A stretch of 12,023 nt of DNA from GCA-2748575 sp033722575 (GTDB lineage: Bacteria > Pseudomonadota > Gammaproteobacteria > Pseudomonadales > Ketobacteraceae), in the NCBI GenBank assembly GCA_033722575.1, contig JAWVYU010000142.1, forward strand, positions 1 through 12,023. The letters run 5' to 3'. The position numbers and the translations under genes are program-made. Position 1 is the first letter of the stretch, and each line of letters starts with the position of its first letter. Below, piece by piece: positions 1 to 8,092 of the stretch. The notes under the pieces are model-generated. The model did no database searches, was not told where the DNA came from, and saw nothing but the letters and a program-made list of their open reading frames with translations.

Positions 1-2289
1 ATCCTTTTGCAACCAGCGGTTGGCAAAAATCAGCAGTGCCGGCAGGAATAAAAAGTCATAAATCAGCGCCAGCACAATAGTCAGAGCCACCATAATGCCC
101 AGGCTGGCATTAACAGCAAAGTCTGACACAGCAAGAATCATAAAGCCTCCGGCAAGCACAATGGTGGTGGTGAGCAGGGCTGCGCCCACATGGGTAAAGG
201 CATAGTGGATGGCATCATACAGGTCCATGCCATGGGCTTTTCGTGCGCGCAGGAACTTTGACAGAAAGTGTACGGTGTCGTCCACCACGATTCCCAGCGT
301 AATGCTGAATACGGCGGCAGAGCCCATGTTAACCTCAGACACCAGCAGCCCCCATATTCCAAAGGTCATGAGTGCCGGAAGGCTGTTGGGAATCAGGCTG
401 AGCAAACCCAGTCGCCATGAGCCCAGTGACAGCATCAGCGTCAGGGAAATCACTATGATGGCCACCAGGGTGCCCCACAGCATGGAACGGATGTTTTTCT
501 GGCCTATGGTGGCAAACATAATGGACGGACTGGCGCCGGGCGTGGCCAGCTCAGGTGCATTGTCGCGAAACCACTCCTGTGCTCTGGATTCCAGCGCAAG
601 TATTTCCTTTGCCTTGACGTTGTGGATGGATACCGTGATTCGTAACGCTGACTTATCAACGTTGATCTGGTTGTTCAGGTCCATGCCAAAGGGCAGAGAC
701 ATTTCATACAGCAGGGAATACTGGGCTGCCAGTTCGCGGCTTTCCGGGATTCTGTACCACTGTGGATCATCGCTGTGCATATTCCGGTTCAGACGCTGAA
801 TAATATCCGTGTAGGTATAGACATGGGTCACCTCGGGCTGCTGCCGGTACCATTGAACGAAAGCCTCAATCTTTTGCAGAAATCCAATGTCATACACGCC
901 ATTGGATTTGCCGGTGTCGATGGAATATTCAATCAGATTCATACCGGTCAGATTTTTTTCCGTGAAATCCGCTGCCTGACGTACCGGCACGTCGGTGGAA
1001 AAGTAATTCACATTATCGTCGTTCAGGTCGTTGTTGGGAGCGAAAGCGATAAAGAATGCCGCAATCAACAGCAATCCCACAAACAACGGTTTGCGTCGCT
1101 CTATGGCAAAATCCGCCAGGTGATTGAAGCGACTGGTACGCTCCACATCGGTTTTGGGTAACCGGAAGGTCAGCCATATCGCCAGCTGGGGAAGCAGAGT
1201 GATGGAAAAAACAAAGGTGAAGGCTACCCCGATGGCGGCCATATTCCCAAATTCCCTGAACGGAGGTGACTCCGAAAAATTCATGCTCAGAAAGCCCACC
1301 GCCGTGGTAAAGCTGGTGAGAAAAACGGCTTTCAGGTTGATGTCGATACTGTGGGTCATGGCCTGAGCCTTTGACATTCCCTGCTTCAGGCCCTGAATAT
1401 AGTGGGATAACAGATGCACACAATCGGCTACCGCCAGGGTCAGAATGATGACCGGCACCACCGTATTAACGTTATTCAGCTCAATACCAATGTAGCCGGT
1501 AATACCCATGGTGATAAGCACGCCGAGGATAACCACCAGCAGTGTAATGATGGTGCTGGCAAAAGAACGCAGCATTAACCCGATAAACAGAAATATCACC
1601 CCGACCATTATGGGCAGTAGCTTTATGGAGTCTTGCTGGGCTACTTCTTCGAACGCGAAATTGAAGGGGGCTACGCCGGCGATATGGGTTTCGTAGCCGG
1701 GAAACCGCTCCGTAAAGCGCTGCTGGAGTTCCCGTGCTGCCTCCATGGCTTCCCTCAGAGCCACGGTTTGATCGTCTGGCATGGACAGCTTGATATCCAC
1801 AGCGGCCACATGTCCCGTTTCGGATATCAGACGGTGAACCAGCAGGGTTTCATTCAGGGCAATGGCTTGTTTGCTGGCAATATCGCTCTCGGACAGGGTG
1901 CCGGCATTCTCCACCAGGTTTTCAACCAGCAGGTCATCGCCTTCCACGGTGGTGTGCTGAAAATTGGTAACCGAAGCTACCCGTTGCGAGTAGGGCAGCT
2001 GCCAGCTCTGTTCCGTAAGCCACTCAATGGCGGTCAGGGTTTCCCGGTCGAACACCTGGCCGGATTCCGGTGCGATCACAAACACGATATTGTCAGAGGA
2101 GGAATAAGTGCTCTGAATATGTTCGTAGGCCAGTAGCTGCGGGTTGTCCTTGTCAAAAAATACCCGGAAATCGGAACTGAAACTGAGTTTTTCCAGGCCT
2201 GTAGTGGCTGCAGCGATGGCTGCGAGGGTAGCAAGAAAAAACCAGAAGCGGTATTTGACCAGTTGTTCGGCGAACCATTGTGTTTGCAT
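1..2289 (-). CDS. RND superfamily exporter, HAE3/MMPL type (C-terminus cut off by window edge)
   Basis: The reading frame is open for 763 codons and continues past the left edge; the last visible residues (a hydrophobic DFLFLPALLIF stretch) match the final transmembrane helix of the family, so probably only a short tail is missing. The protein shows the RND duplication: a TM helix near residues 12-30, a large periplasmic loop starting with an FRVFFDKDNPQL motif typical of HAE3 proteins, a block of helices with ADCVHLL near residue 289, a second periplasmic loop, and a second helix block with VDDTVHFL near residue 670. The acidic and histidine residues in these helices are the expected proton-relay positions. 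RND pumps of this class act in the inner membrane and are thought to move lipids or other hydrophobic compounds; the substrate here is unknown. It lies 40 bp after the TetR gene and is probably co-transcribed with it and controlled by it. Confidence 0.9.
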   Translation of the reverse strand, partial: MQTQWFAEQLVKYRFWFFLATLAAIAAATTGLEKLSFSSDFRVFFDKDNPQLLAYEHIQSTYSSSDNIVFVIAPESGQVFDRETLTAIEWLTEQSWQLPYSQRVASVTNFQHTTVEGDDLLVENLVENAGTLSESDIASKQAIALNETLLVHRLISETGHVAAVDIKLSMPDDQTVALREAMEAARELQQRFTERFPGYETHIAGVAPFNFAFEEVAQQDSIKLLPIMVGVIFLFIGLMLRSFASTIITLLVVILGVLITMGITGYIGIELNNVNTVVPVIILTLAVADCVHLLSHYIQGLKQGMSKAQAMTHSIDINLKAVFLTSFTTAVGFLSMNFSESPPFREFGNMAAIGVAFTFVFSITLLPQLAIWLTFRLPKTDVERTSRFNHLADFAIERRKPLFVGLLLIAAFFIAFAPNNDLNDDNVNYFSTDVPVRQAADFTEKNLTGMNLIEYSIDTGKSNGVYDIGFLQKIEAFVQWYRQQPEVTHVYTYTDIIQRLNRNMHSDDPQWYRIPESRELAAQYSLLYEMSLPFGMDLNNQINVDKSALRITVSIHNVKAKEILALESRAQEWFRDNAPELATPGASPSIMFATIGQKNIRSMLWGTLVAIIVISLTLMLSLGSWRLGLLSLIPNSLPALMTFGIWGLLVSEVNMGSAAVFSITLGIVVDDTVHFLSKFLRARKAHGMDLYDAIHYAFTHVGAALLTTTIVLAGGFMILAVSDFAVNASLGIMVALTIVLALIYDFLFLPALLIFANRWLQKD

Positions 2290-2294
2290 AATCA

Positions 2295-2306
2295 CTCCTT
2301 CTCCTT
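2295..2306 (-). promoter_or_regulatory. Tandem ribosome binding site of the RND gene
   Basis: On the minus strand two back-to-back AAGGAG motifs sit in front of the ATG at 2289, the nearer one 5 nt from the start codon. They fix the start of the RND gene and suggest efficient translation. Confidence 0.7.
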
Positions 2307-2329
2307 CCCTGGTGTGTGACTGTTATGTC

Positions 2330-3061
2330 TCAGTTTTCTGGTGAACGGGATTTCATGGCAGCGATGAGGTGCTGCTGTGCCTGATCCAGTACCTTGAAAT
2401 AGTCCTGCTCGTGGCTCATGGGGCGCCAGCCATAACCGTCCAGAAGGCAGGTGAGCTGGCGTGAGAGCTGGAAACCGTCTGGCGAGATATCCATATTGAT
2501 GATCAGGTCCCTGGCCTGCTCCAGCACCGTCACTCCGAACGCCATGGACCACAGGCCAAAGCAGATGTCGTCCTTTTGCAGCCCTTCGCGCAGTTGCAGA
2601 TCCCCATCAGTCATGGCCTGGTCAATCTGGTCACGGATCAACTGAAGCAGGGTGGCGTCCTGTTCGTCGGTAAATGCCAGGCGTGCCTGCGAAGCTTTCT
2701 CGCGCAGATTGCCGGCCCGTGCCTCCATGATCAGATCGTATTCCTCGGGGTAGCGCTGGGCGTAAAGCTGGTAAGCGATGGCCATAACCGCCAGTTTTTC
2801 CCGTGGTTTGCCGGGGAACCCTGACATTTCCGCACACAACGACACCAGGTAGTACAGCCCCTGCCCGCAGAGGGCAACGATCAGGTCCTCCTTGTTGCTG
2901 AAGTGCTTGTAGATGGTGCCCTTGGCATATTCCGTTTCGGCTGCGATTTTTTCCATGGTGAGCGAGTGAAAGCCTTCCTGCTGAATAATGGCGCGGGCAG
3001 TGTCCAGAAACAGTTGTTCCCGTTGCTGGAATTCTCTTTGTCGGCGGCTCTGTGTATTCAT
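2330..3061 (-). CDS. TetR/AcrR family transcriptional regulator
   Basis: This 243-residue protein has the N-terminal TetR DNA-binding domain: residues about 13-60 contain ARAIIQQEGFHSLTMEKIA, then AKGTIYKHFSNKEDL, which is the helix-turn-helix with the characteristic G-x-x-Y-x-H-F recognition helix end. The remaining roughly 180 residues are the variable helical ligand-binding and dimerisation domain; the ligand cannot be read from sequence. The ATG at 3061 is the first available start because an in-frame TAG lies four codons upstream, although no good ribosome binding site precedes it. The gene lies 40 bp upstream of the RND exporter on the same strand, the usual arrangement of a local repressor with its pump. 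The palindrome 63 bp upstream of its start is the likely operator, so autoregulation is inferred. Confidence 0.92.
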   Translation of the reverse strand: MNTQSRRQREFQQREQLFLDTARAIIQQEGFHSLTMEKIAAETEYAKGTIYKHFSNKEDLIVALCGQGLYYLVSLCAEMSGFPGKPREKLAVMAIAYQLYAQRYPEEYDLIMEARAGNLREKASQARLAFTDEQDATLLQLIRDQIDQAMTDGDLQLREGLQKDDICFGLWSMAFGVTVLEQARDLIINMDISPDGFQLSRQLTCLLDGYGWRPMSHEQDYFKVLDQAQQHLIAAMKSRSPEN

Positions 3062-3108
3062 AAGCAGCTATCATTCATGGGTTGAGATAACCTGAATCTT
3101 AACGCCAA

Positions 3109-3139
3109 GTCATATTGTGACGCAACGTCACGATATGAC
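3109..3139. promoter_or_regulatory. 31-bp inverted repeat, probable TetR-type operator
   Basis: Two 14-nt arms (3109-3122 and 3126-3139) pair at 13 of 14 positions around a 3-nt CAA centre; the left arm reads GTCATATTGTGACG and the only mismatch is T3116 against G3132. Length and symmetry suit a TetR-family dimer or pair of dimers. It lies between the divergent TetR and phosphatase-like genes. On the minus strand a weak TTGCGT / TAAGAT pair (18-bp spacer) would place the right half of the palindrome over the regulator's -35 region. Function is inferred from position and symmetry. Confidence 0.65.
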
Positions 3140-3202
3140 CTTTTTCTGGAACAGACTATTTCAATACAATGGGCAACCAAACCACCAAAGAGGGCAAGTG
3201 CC

Positions 3203-3211
3203 TGATATAAT
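3203..3211 (+). promoter_or_regulatory. Extended -10 promoter for the phosphatase-yadGH operon
   Basis: TGATATAAT is a perfect extended -10 element (TGn followed by TATAAT), 46 bp before the ATG at 3258. No good -35 hexamer lies at the normal distance, which is tolerated by extended -10 promoters. Its -10 element is 64 bp downstream of the palindrome's last base. Confidence 0.55.
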
Positions 3212-3257
3212 TGGAACATTTACCCATAAATAGTGTTCGTGGACCCTGGTGACAAGC

Positions 3258-3926
3258 ATGTTGAAAGCATTGCACCCTGACTTGCTGAAATCTTTTGACC
3301 GGTTGCCCGGGAATCAACCGGTGGCTTTCCTGACCCGGCATTCCCTGCGTGAGCAGCCTAAAAACGGCTTTGCAAACTATGAGGTGCCCCTGACAGCGGA
3401 GGGGGTTGCGCTGGCTGAGGCATTGGGAAAGGCTATTGAGCGGCCGGTGGCAGGTTTTTACTCCAGTCCGGTGCAGCGCTGTGTTGATACTGCCCGGGCC
3501 ATGGCTGAGGGCCTGGGTTATAGGGAGGCCACAATTCATGAGACGCCCTACCTGGTGGAGCCAGGGAGTTATGTGCAGGAAATAGAAAAAGTGGGCCGGC
3601 TTTTTTTCAAGCTGGGACCGGTCGCATTCGCCAGCAAACACCTGAAAGGCGAGGTGCGCGGCGTGTTGAGCCCTGAACAGGGAACGCTGCAGATTCTTCG
3701 GCATTTAAAGGAAACACTGGGAGAGGGTAATGAGTTAACTGTTCACGTTACCCACGATACTATTCTGGCGGCTTTTGTGTATTGCCTGCTGGGGCACGAC
3801 GAGCTGGACGACAGCCACTGGCCCTGGATGATGGAGGGCGTGTTCGTGTGGTTTGACGAGGGTCAGGTTCACTGGATCTGGCGGGGCGAGTATCACTGTA
3901 CGGAGACATTTTATGTTGATGAATAA
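3258..3926 (+). CDS. Histidine phosphatase superfamily protein
   Basis: With the ATG at 3258 the protein has 222 residues. An in-frame GTG at 3249 would add three residues, but GGTGA five bases before the ATG makes the ATG the better start. Family features are the phosphohistidine motif as RHSLR (residues 27-31, where RHG is usual), the LTAEG segment at 45-49, SSPVQR at 69-74 with the second phosphate-binding arginine, and VTHD at 164-167 supplying the second catalytic histidine. No signal peptide is visible, so it is probably cytoplasmic. Such proteins remove phosphate from small molecules or proteins; the substrate is unknown. The gene is 12 bp before yadG and is probably the first gene of that operon. 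The RHS variant and the HD at the second histidine are unusual together for a phosphoglycerate-mutase-like protein, but the catalytic Arg and His residues are all present. Confidence 0.8.
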   Translation: MLKALHPDLLKSFDRLPGNQPVAFLTRHSLREQPKNGFANYEVPLTAEGVALAEALGKAIERPVAGFYSSPVQRCVDTARAMAEGLGYREATIHETPYLVEPGSYVQEIEKVGRLFFKLGPVAFASKHLKGEVRGVLSPEQGTLQILRHLKETLGEGNELTVHVTHDTILAAFVYCLLGHDELDDSHWPWMMEGVFVWFDEGQVHWIWRGEYHCTETFYVDE

Positions 3927-3938
3927 ATTGGGAATGGC

Positions 3939-4859
3939 ATGACTTCAGCACTGACAATCGAAGGGCTCAATAAAACCTTTGCCAACGGCTTTGTCGCCCT
4001 GAAAGATGTGTCCTTTTCCGTGGAGCCCGGGGAATTTATGGCACTGTTGGGGCCCAATGGCGCGGGCAAATCCACCACGATCGGTATTATCTGTTCACTG
4101 GTGAACAAAACCAGCGGCAAGGTTTGGGTATTTGGCAAGGACATGGACGTGGACCCCCATGGCGCGAAAATGAATATCGGGATCGTGCCGCAGGAGTTCA
4201 ACTTTAATCAGTTTGAAAAGGTTGGCGATATTATACGCACCCAGGCCGGGTATTTCGGTATAGGGCCTGAGCTGGCCGCCGAGCGGACTGAAAAGTACCT
4301 GAAGCTGCTTGGCCTTTGGGAGAAAAGGGATGAAACCTCGCGCATGTTATCCGGTGGTATGAAACGCCGCCTTATGATTGCCAGGGCACTGGTGCATGAG
4401 CCGGGGCTGCTGATTCTTGACGAGCCTACCGCCGGAGTGGATATAGAACTGCGCCGCTCCATGTGGGAATTTCTGCGCAAGATCAACAAGCAAGGCACTA
4501 CCATCATACTGACCACCCATTATCTAGAGGAAGCAGAGCAGCTCTGCCGTACCATCGCCATCATCGATAACGGTGAGATTATTGAAAACACCGATATGAA
4601 ATCCTTGTTGAAAAAACTCAACCGGGAAACCTTTGTCATTGATGTGAGCGGCGACCTGGATCAGTTGCCGGCAATAGAGGGCTACGATTACCATATAAAA
4701 GATGATCATTCACTGGAGGTTGATATCCATCAGGGGCAAACACTCAATCGTTTTTTTCAGGCGCTAAATGACAACCAGATAGGCATTACCAGCCTCAGAA
4801 ACAAGGCAAACCGGTTGGAAGAACTGTTTGTCTCGCTGGTGGAGGCCAAGGACCCATGA
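3939..4859 (+). CDS. yadG: ABC transporter ATP-binding protein YadG
   Basis: This 306-residue ATPase closely matches E. coli YadG (about 308 residues) along its whole length. Visible motifs are Walker A GPNGAGKST (38-46), Q-loop VPQEFNFN with Gln85, signature LSGGMKRR (137-144), Walker B LLILDEP (157-163) and the switch His194 in LTTHYLEEAE. A C-terminal region of about 80 residues ends with NKANRLEELFVSLV, also conserved in YadG. It should power an ABC-2 exporter with the YadH permease encoded next; the substrate of YadGH is not established. GGGA about six bases before the ATG is a modest ribosome binding site. The stop codon overlaps the yadH start (ATGA), implying translational coupling and matched subunit amounts. 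Confidence 0.95.
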   Translation: MTSALTIEGLNKTFANGFVALKDVSFSVEPGEFMALLGPNGAGKSTTIGIICSLVNKTSGKVWVFGKDMDVDPHGAKMNIGIVPQEFNFNQFEKVGDIIRTQAGYFGIGPELAAERTEKYLKLLGLWEKRDETSRMLSGGMKRRLMIARALVHEPGLLILDEPTAGVDIELRRSMWEFLRKINKQGTTIILTTHYLEEAEQLCRTIAIIDNGEIIENTDMKSLLKKLNRETFVIDVSGDLDQLPAIEGYDYHIKDDHSLEVDIHQGQTLNRFFQALNDNQIGITSLRNKANRLEELFVSLVEAKDP

Positions 4860-5632
4860 TGGAATCCAGCGCTCAGTGGATCGCTTTCCGCACGATTGTG
4901 AGAAAGGAAATCCGCCGTTTTACCCGCATCTGGGTTCAGACCCTGCTGCCGCCCGCCATTACCATTGCCCTGTATTTTGTGATTTTTGGCAACCTGATCG
5001 GCAGCCGCATTGGCAAAATGGCGGGCTATGATTATATAGACTACATCGTTCCCGGTCTGATCATGATGTCGATCATCACCAACTCCTATTCCAATGTGGT
5101 GTCTTCCTTTTTCAGTACCAAGTTCCAGCGCAGCGTGGAGGAATTGCTGGTTTCCCCGGTGCCCAATTATGTCATTATCTGGGGTTTCGTGGTGGGGGGT
5201 ATCAGCCGTGGATTATCTGTTGGTGCCATTGTCACTGTGCTGGCCCTGTTTTTTGCGGATCTGAAACTCGTAAGCCTGTTTGTGACGGTGAGCATTGTGG
5301 TGCTTACGGCTTCCGTGTTTGCGCTGGCAGGCTTCATCAACGCAGTGTATGCCAAGTCTTTTGATGATATTTCCATTGTGCCTACCTTTGTGCTTACGCC
5401 GCTGACCTACCTGGGTGGTGTGTTCTACAGTATCGATTTGCTACCGGAGTTCTGGGCGAACGTGTCCCTGGTTAATCCTATCGTGTATATGGTTAACGGC
5501 TTTCGTTATGGAATTCTGGGTGTAAGCGACGTGAATCTGGGGGTAACCTATGGCATGCTCGTTCTGTTTGTTGCAGGGCTTTATGCTTGGGCCTGGTATC
5601 TGGTGAGCCGCGGTGTGGGTTTGCGCACCTGA
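4856..5632 (+). CDS. yadH: ABC-2 type transporter permease YadH
   Basis: This 258-residue inner-membrane protein matches E. coli YadH (256 residues) throughout: the amphipathic N-terminal helix with KEIRRFTRIWVQTLLPP, then about six hydrophobic segments near residues 27-48, 60-82, 103-128, 135-160, 170-190 and 228-250. Shared landmarks are FGNLIGSRIG, VPGLIMMS, SVEELLVSPVP, the FDDIS-VPTFVLTPLTYLGGVFY block and NPIVYMVNGFRYG near the end. It forms the membrane channel of an exporter with YadG. Two adjacent ATG codons (4856 and 4859) could start it; the first overlaps the yadG stop as ATGA, so coupling makes either plausible. No terminator follows, and transcription may continue into queF 102 bp downstream. 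Confidence 0.95.
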   Translation: MMESSAQWIAFRTIVRKEIRRFTRIWVQTLLPPAITIALYFVIFGNLIGSRIGKMAGYDYIDYIVPGLIMMSIITNSYSNVVSSFFSTKFQRSVEELLVSPVPNYVIIWGFVVGGISRGLSVGAIVTVLALFFADLKLVSLFVTVSIVVLTASVFALAGFINAVYAKSFDDISIVPTFVLTPLTYLGGVFYSIDLLPEFWANVSLVNPIVYMVNGFRYGILGVSDVNLGVTYGMLVLFVAGLYAWAWYLVSRGVGLRT

Positions 5633-5671
5633 TACCTGTACCTGGCACGCGTTGATGTATTGCCCTGCGAC

Positions 5672-5700
5672 TTCTGATCTTGCCCTAACGGATATCAGAA
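5672..5700 (+). repeat. Hairpin-forming inverted repeat in the queF leader
   Basis: A perfect 7-bp inverted repeat, TTCTGAT (5672-5678) and ATCAGAA (5694-5700), encloses a 15-nt loop and is followed by an A-rich stretch (5699-5704) upstream of queF. It has no T-run after it in the direction of transcription, so it is not an intrinsic terminator. TTGCCCT occurs twice 20 bp apart (5660-5666 and 5680-5686), the second copy inside the loop. It does not fit the preQ1 riboswitch consensus. Confidence 0.4.
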
Positions 5701-5734
5701 AAAATGTCTGGAAAGTCATCGGGAAAGCTACCGA

Positions 5735-6577
5735 ATGAAAAAAACACCTGAACAATATGGCGTGCTTGGCAAGGAAACAGCGTACCCACAACAGTACGAT
5801 CCGGGCCTGCTTTGCCCTATCAGCCGCATTGAGGGCCGCCGCTGGATCAGTGAGTCCCTGACGGACCAGGATGTGCTGCCGTTTAAGGGAGTGGACTACT
5901 GGAACGCCTACGAGTTTTCCTGGCTTGAAACCACTGGCAAACCCCATGTTGGCGTGCTGGAGCTGACTGTACCCCACGACAGTCCGAACATCGTCGAATC
6001 CAAGTCCCTGAAGCTTTACCTGAATTCACTGAACCACGAACCCTTTGCACAGGTGGCCGATGTGGTAAACAGGGTCTCGGCTGACCTGGAAAACGTGATG
6101 GGTGTGCCAGTGGATGTGAAATTGCATACCGACATGGATCACGAAGACCATTATGCGGTATCCGTCCTCAAAGGACAGCTGATTGATACCGAGACTGTCA
6201 CTATCGAAAACTACGCAGTGGAAAAGGCCGTGCTGCGCTGTGCATCCAGTGCCGTGGTGACTGAAACATTGTACAGTCATCTGCTGAGATCGAATTGTCC
6301 GGTAACCGGCCAGCCCGACTGGGCCAGTGTCCAGATTCGCTATCATGGGCCGCGCATAGACCGCAGCAGCTTACTCAAATACATCGTTTCCTATCGCAAC
6401 CATAACGAATTCCATGAACAATGTGTAGAGCGCATGTTCATGGATATCCGCGAACAGTGTGGGACGGAGAAGCTGACGGTTTATGCCCGTTACACGCGGC
6501 GGGGCGGTATTGATATCAACCCGTTCCGATCGGACTTTGAATTGCCTTACCCCAACGGAAGGCTCCTGAGGCAGTGA
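5735..6577 (+). CDS. queF: NADPH-dependent 7-cyano-7-deazaguanine reductase QueF
   Basis: QueF reduces preQ0 to preQ1 with two NADPH, the last step before the modified base is inserted into tRNA on the way to queuosine. The 280-residue length matches the long, two-domain (YqfB/E. coli-like) QueF class. Seen directly: the QueF substrate and cofactor motif ESKSLKLYLNS (88-98), the catalytic cysteine Cys188 in SNCPVTGQPDW with Asp195, the HNEFHEQCVER block with His227 and Glu228, and the C-terminal YARYTRRGGIDINP-R motif. All expected active-site residues are present. The ATG at 5735 gives the family N-terminus and has GGGAAAG a few bases upstream. No other queuosine gene is in the window. The gene is convergent with the AbgT transporter gene, with only 18 bp between stop codons. 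Confidence 0.97.
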   Translation: MKKTPEQYGVLGKETAYPQQYDPGLLCPISRIEGRRWISESLTDQDVLPFKGVDYWNAYEFSWLETTGKPHVGVLELTVPHDSPNIVESKSLKLYLNSLNHEPFAQVADVVNRVSADLENVMGVPVDVKLHTDMDHEDHYAVSVLKGQLIDTETVTIENYAVEKAVLRCASSAVVTETLYSHLLRSNCPVTGQPDWASVQIRYHGPRIDRSSLLKYIVSYRNHNEFHEQCVERMFMDIREQCGTEKLTVYARYTRRGGIDINPFRSDFELPYPNGRLLRQ

Positions 6578-6595
6578 TTTTTTGAAGCCCGCTAT

Positions 6596-8089
6596 TCAGG
6601 GCCCGAAAGGCAGGCCCAGGCCAAACCAGGCTGCAAACATGACCGACCATACCACAATAAAGCACAGGGAATAGGGCAGCATCAAAGCCACCACGGAGCC
6701 TATCCCGAGTGCTTTGTCGTGACGTTGCATAAAGGCGATCACCACGCCGAAATAGGGCATGAGTGGAGTGATGATGTTGGTGCTGCTGTCGCCCACGCGA
6801 TAGGCGGCCTGGGTGGCTTCAGGGGGAATACCGGAAAGCAGCAGCATGGGCACGAATACGGGTGCCATGACCGCCCACTTGGCGGATGCGCTTCCCACCA
6901 GCAGGTTCAGGAATCCCGATAACAGAATAAAAATCACCAGAACCAGGGTTCCCGGCAGCTCCAGGGCCTGCAACAACGTTGATCCCTTGATGGCCGTAAT
7001 CAACCCCAGGTTCGACCAGGCAAAATAGTTAACGAACTGGGCGGCAAAAAACATCAGCACCAGGTAGCCGGCCATCATGGCCATGGTGTCTTCCATGCTC
7101 TTGATGATGTCCTTGTCGGAGCGGTAGCTGCGGTTTGACAGGCCAAAGATAATCCCGCTCAACGCAGCCCAAAGGGAAATCAGGGTAACAATACCGTTCA
7201 CGAAAGGGGACTTGATCAGTGAGCCGGTTTCGGGATGCCGCATTATGCCGTTTTCCGGCACCGTGCAGGCCAGCAGCACGGCAATAAACAGTAACGTAAA
7301 GATGAGCGCGTTTTTCAGTCCGCGTCGTTCCTGGTAATGCACAACCTCGGCGTCGTGGGGCCGGCTTTCGTGGTAGGGCATATTGGGCAGTACCAGCTTT
7401 TCTGTTACCAGAGTGCCCAGCAATGTGATCAGAAATGTCGACGCCACGATAAAATAATAATTGGCCAGAATGTTGATATCCTGCTCCGCCGATACCAGCC
7501 GCGAGGCTTCATTCGTGATGCCGCTAAGAACCGCATCAATGGGCCCCACCATAAGGTTGGCGCTGTAACCCCCTGACACACCGGCAAACGCGGCCGCCAT
7601 GCCGGCCACCGGGTGCTTGCCCGCCTGCCGGAATACCAGTCCGGCCAGCGGAATCAGAACCACATAACCGGCATCAGCCGCCAGGCTGGACAGCACACCG
7701 GCGAATACCACGATGGGGGTGATCAGCCGCGATGACGTTTTCAGTACCAGTAATTTCAGGGCGCTGCCAAGAAAGCCAGACCGTTCCGCAATACCCAGTC
7801 CCAGCATGGCCACCAGCACCGTGCCCACCGGCGCAAAATTCACGAAATTACTGACGGTTTTCTGCAGTATCAGGTGTATGCCGGACTGGGATACCAGATT
7901 GCGGGTGTGAATAGTTTCCCCCGTAACAGGGTGTACCGCGGAAAACCCCAGCCAGTAAAAAAAACCTGAAAGCAGCACCGTAAAAAAAGCAAACAGAATA
8001 AACAGGGTGGTGGGGTGAGGTAAACGGTTACCGGCGGATTCTATTTTGGCCAGCAGTTTGCCGACGGTACCCGTGGGTTGCAGCGCCAT
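6596..8089 (-). CDS. abgT: AbgT family transporter
   Basis: This 497-residue, very hydrophobic protein has the length (E. coli AbgT is about 508) and landmark sequences of the AbgT family: an SSLAADAGYVVLIPLAGL segment near residues 133-150, VSGGYSANLMVGPIDAVLSGI near 170-190, SASAKWAVMAPVFVPML near 400-415 and RVGDSSTNIITPLMPYF near 430-446. The last two regions belong to the re-entrant hairpin core in the known structures of this family. E. coli AbgT imports p-aminobenzoyl-glutamate, a folate breakdown product, while the homologues MtrF and YdaH have been reported to export sulfonamides; which applies here cannot be told from sequence. Its ATG is 3 bp after the adenylate cyclase stop and has no clear ribosome binding site of its own, so translation is probably coupled to the cyclase gene. 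Confidence 0.9.
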   Translation of the reverse strand: MALQPTGTVGKLLAKIESAGNRLPHPTTLFILFAFFTVLLSGFFYWLGFSAVHPVTGETIHTRNLVSQSGIHLILQKTVSNFVNFAPVGTVLVAMLGLGIAERSGFLGSALKLLVLKTSSRLITPIVVFAGVLSSLAADAGYVVLIPLAGLVFRQAGKHPVAGMAAAFAGVSGGYSANLMVGPIDAVLSGITNEASRLVSAEQDINILANYYFIVASTFLITLLGTLVTEKLVLPNMPYHESRPHDAEVVHYQERRGLKNALIFTLLFIAVLLACTVPENGIMRHPETGSLIKSPFVNGIVTLISLWAALSGIIFGLSNRSYRSDKDIIKSMEDTMAMMAGYLVLMFFAAQFVNYFAWSNLGLITAIKGSTLLQALELPGTLVLVIFILLSGFLNLLVGSASAKWAVMAPVFVPMLLLSGIPPEATQAAYRVGDSSTNIITPLMPYFGVVIAFMQRHDKALGIGSVVALMLPYSLCFIVVWSVMFAAWFGLGLPFGP

Positions 8090-8092
8090 AGC

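Noticed and set aside
209..2136. Several plus-strand open frames of 60-200 codons opposite the RND gene
   Set aside because: They are antisense to a continuous, clearly recognisable RND coding frame and show no protein-family features.
3116..3132. CRP/Vfr-like site (TGTGA and TCACG halves) inside the palindrome
   Set aside because: The half-sites are 7 bp apart instead of 6, and the symmetry extends well beyond them, fitting a TetR operator better.
5672..5715. preQ1 riboswitch upstream of queF
   Set aside because: No match to the preQ1-I loop and tail pairing or to other preQ1 class consensus features that I could recognise.
6578..6610. Bidirectional terminator between convergent queF and abgT
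   Set aside because: Only a 4-bp GCCC/GGGC stem with no T-run after it on either strand.
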